Source: Alphaproteobacteria bacterium (GTDB taxonomy: Bacteria > Pseudomonadota > Alphaproteobacteria > Ferrovibrionales > Ferrovibrionaceae). Taken from it: a stretch of 64,000 bases of DNA. The notes beneath the pieces are model-generated. The model was not told the DNA's origin. It did no database searches and was given only the letters and a program-made list of their open reading frames with translations. The stretch covers positions 1 to 64,000 of the forward strand of contig JAGXRD010000104.1 of assembly GCA_018336035.1 (NCBI GenBank). The letters run 5' to 3'. The position numbers and the translations under genes are program-made. Shown piece after piece: positions 63,925 through 64,000 of this stretch. Each line of letters opens with the position of its first letter. Position 1 is the stretch's first letter.

Positions 63925-64000
63925 CGGTGGTCAGGTCCCCGTCAGGAAGGCAGATTGTGAAGTTATACGAAAGATATGGGTTTTCCCGGCGCTGTCACAA

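Noticed and set aside
63925-64000. Start of a divergent thioesterase I gene
   Set aside because: Only 76 bases remain and no convincing start with ribosome site is visible.

Overview
The window is gene-dense, high-GC bacterial chromosome. It reads as an alphaproteobacterium, probably Rhodospirillales-like: it has DUF2794 and DUF1127 proteins, a che operon in the order STAS-cheY-cheA-cheW-cheR-cheB-cheY, a TRAP DctQ/DctM pair, many ATGA gene overlaps and (G)GGTGAC-type palindromic repeats. I see no rRNA, prophage, insertion sequence or CRISPR array. One tRNA-Gly is present. Genus-level assignment is inference.

Positions 1-25671 form a nitrogen-compound catabolic island of three linked blocks. 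(a) 5-4150: an NMT1/SsuA-type ABC importer (ATPase, permease, binding protein) followed by an amidohydrolase. (b) 4153-14448: a minus-strand operon of a peptide-type ABC importer (binding protein, two permeases, two ATPases) that runs into AtzG-like, AtzE-like and AtzH/HpxZ-like genes. Divergent from it is allophanate hydrolase (atzF), and a FadR-type GntR regulator is convergent with atzF. (c) 14509-25671: a minus-strand operon of D-hydantoinase, N-carbamoyl-D-amino acid hydrolase and a polar amino acid ABC importer. A LysR gene follows, divergent from a plus-strand operon of hydantoin racemase, flavin reductase, FAD-linked oxidase, a DapA-like lyase and an SDR protein. Together these genes could import and hydrolyse hydantoins and carboxylated ureides to D-amino acids, ammonia and CO2. 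Putative operators for LysR and GntR tie the blocks together.

Positions 25689-43238 are mixed housekeeping and accessory genes: tRNA-Gly(CCC), an ArsR-type regulator, a DUF1127 protein, a thioesterase/MarR divergent pair with a long perfect palindrome, acetyl-CoA synthetase, a FUSC exporter, a regulator/GNAT cluster, a sugar dehydrogenase, a TRAP transporter, an uncharacterised coiled-coil/HTH protein, a class III aminotransferase, a lipase-like hydrolase and a MarR regulator.

Positions 43262-53928 are a chemotaxis region. The minus-strand che genes are preceded by an HPt-like protein without its histidine and a CheZ/CheT-like candidate. A plus-strand set holds a pentapeptide-repeat protein, CheD and a receiver whose phosphoacceptor Asp is replaced by Glu. 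No chemoreceptor or flagellar gene is present. The last 10 kb holds a DUF2794 protein, a small Lys/Ala-rich exported protein, a TPR protein with an MlrC-type metallopeptidase, a Bax-inhibitor-1 protein, a Bcr/CflA transporter, a methyltransferase and a YbbA/YbbP-type ABC pair.
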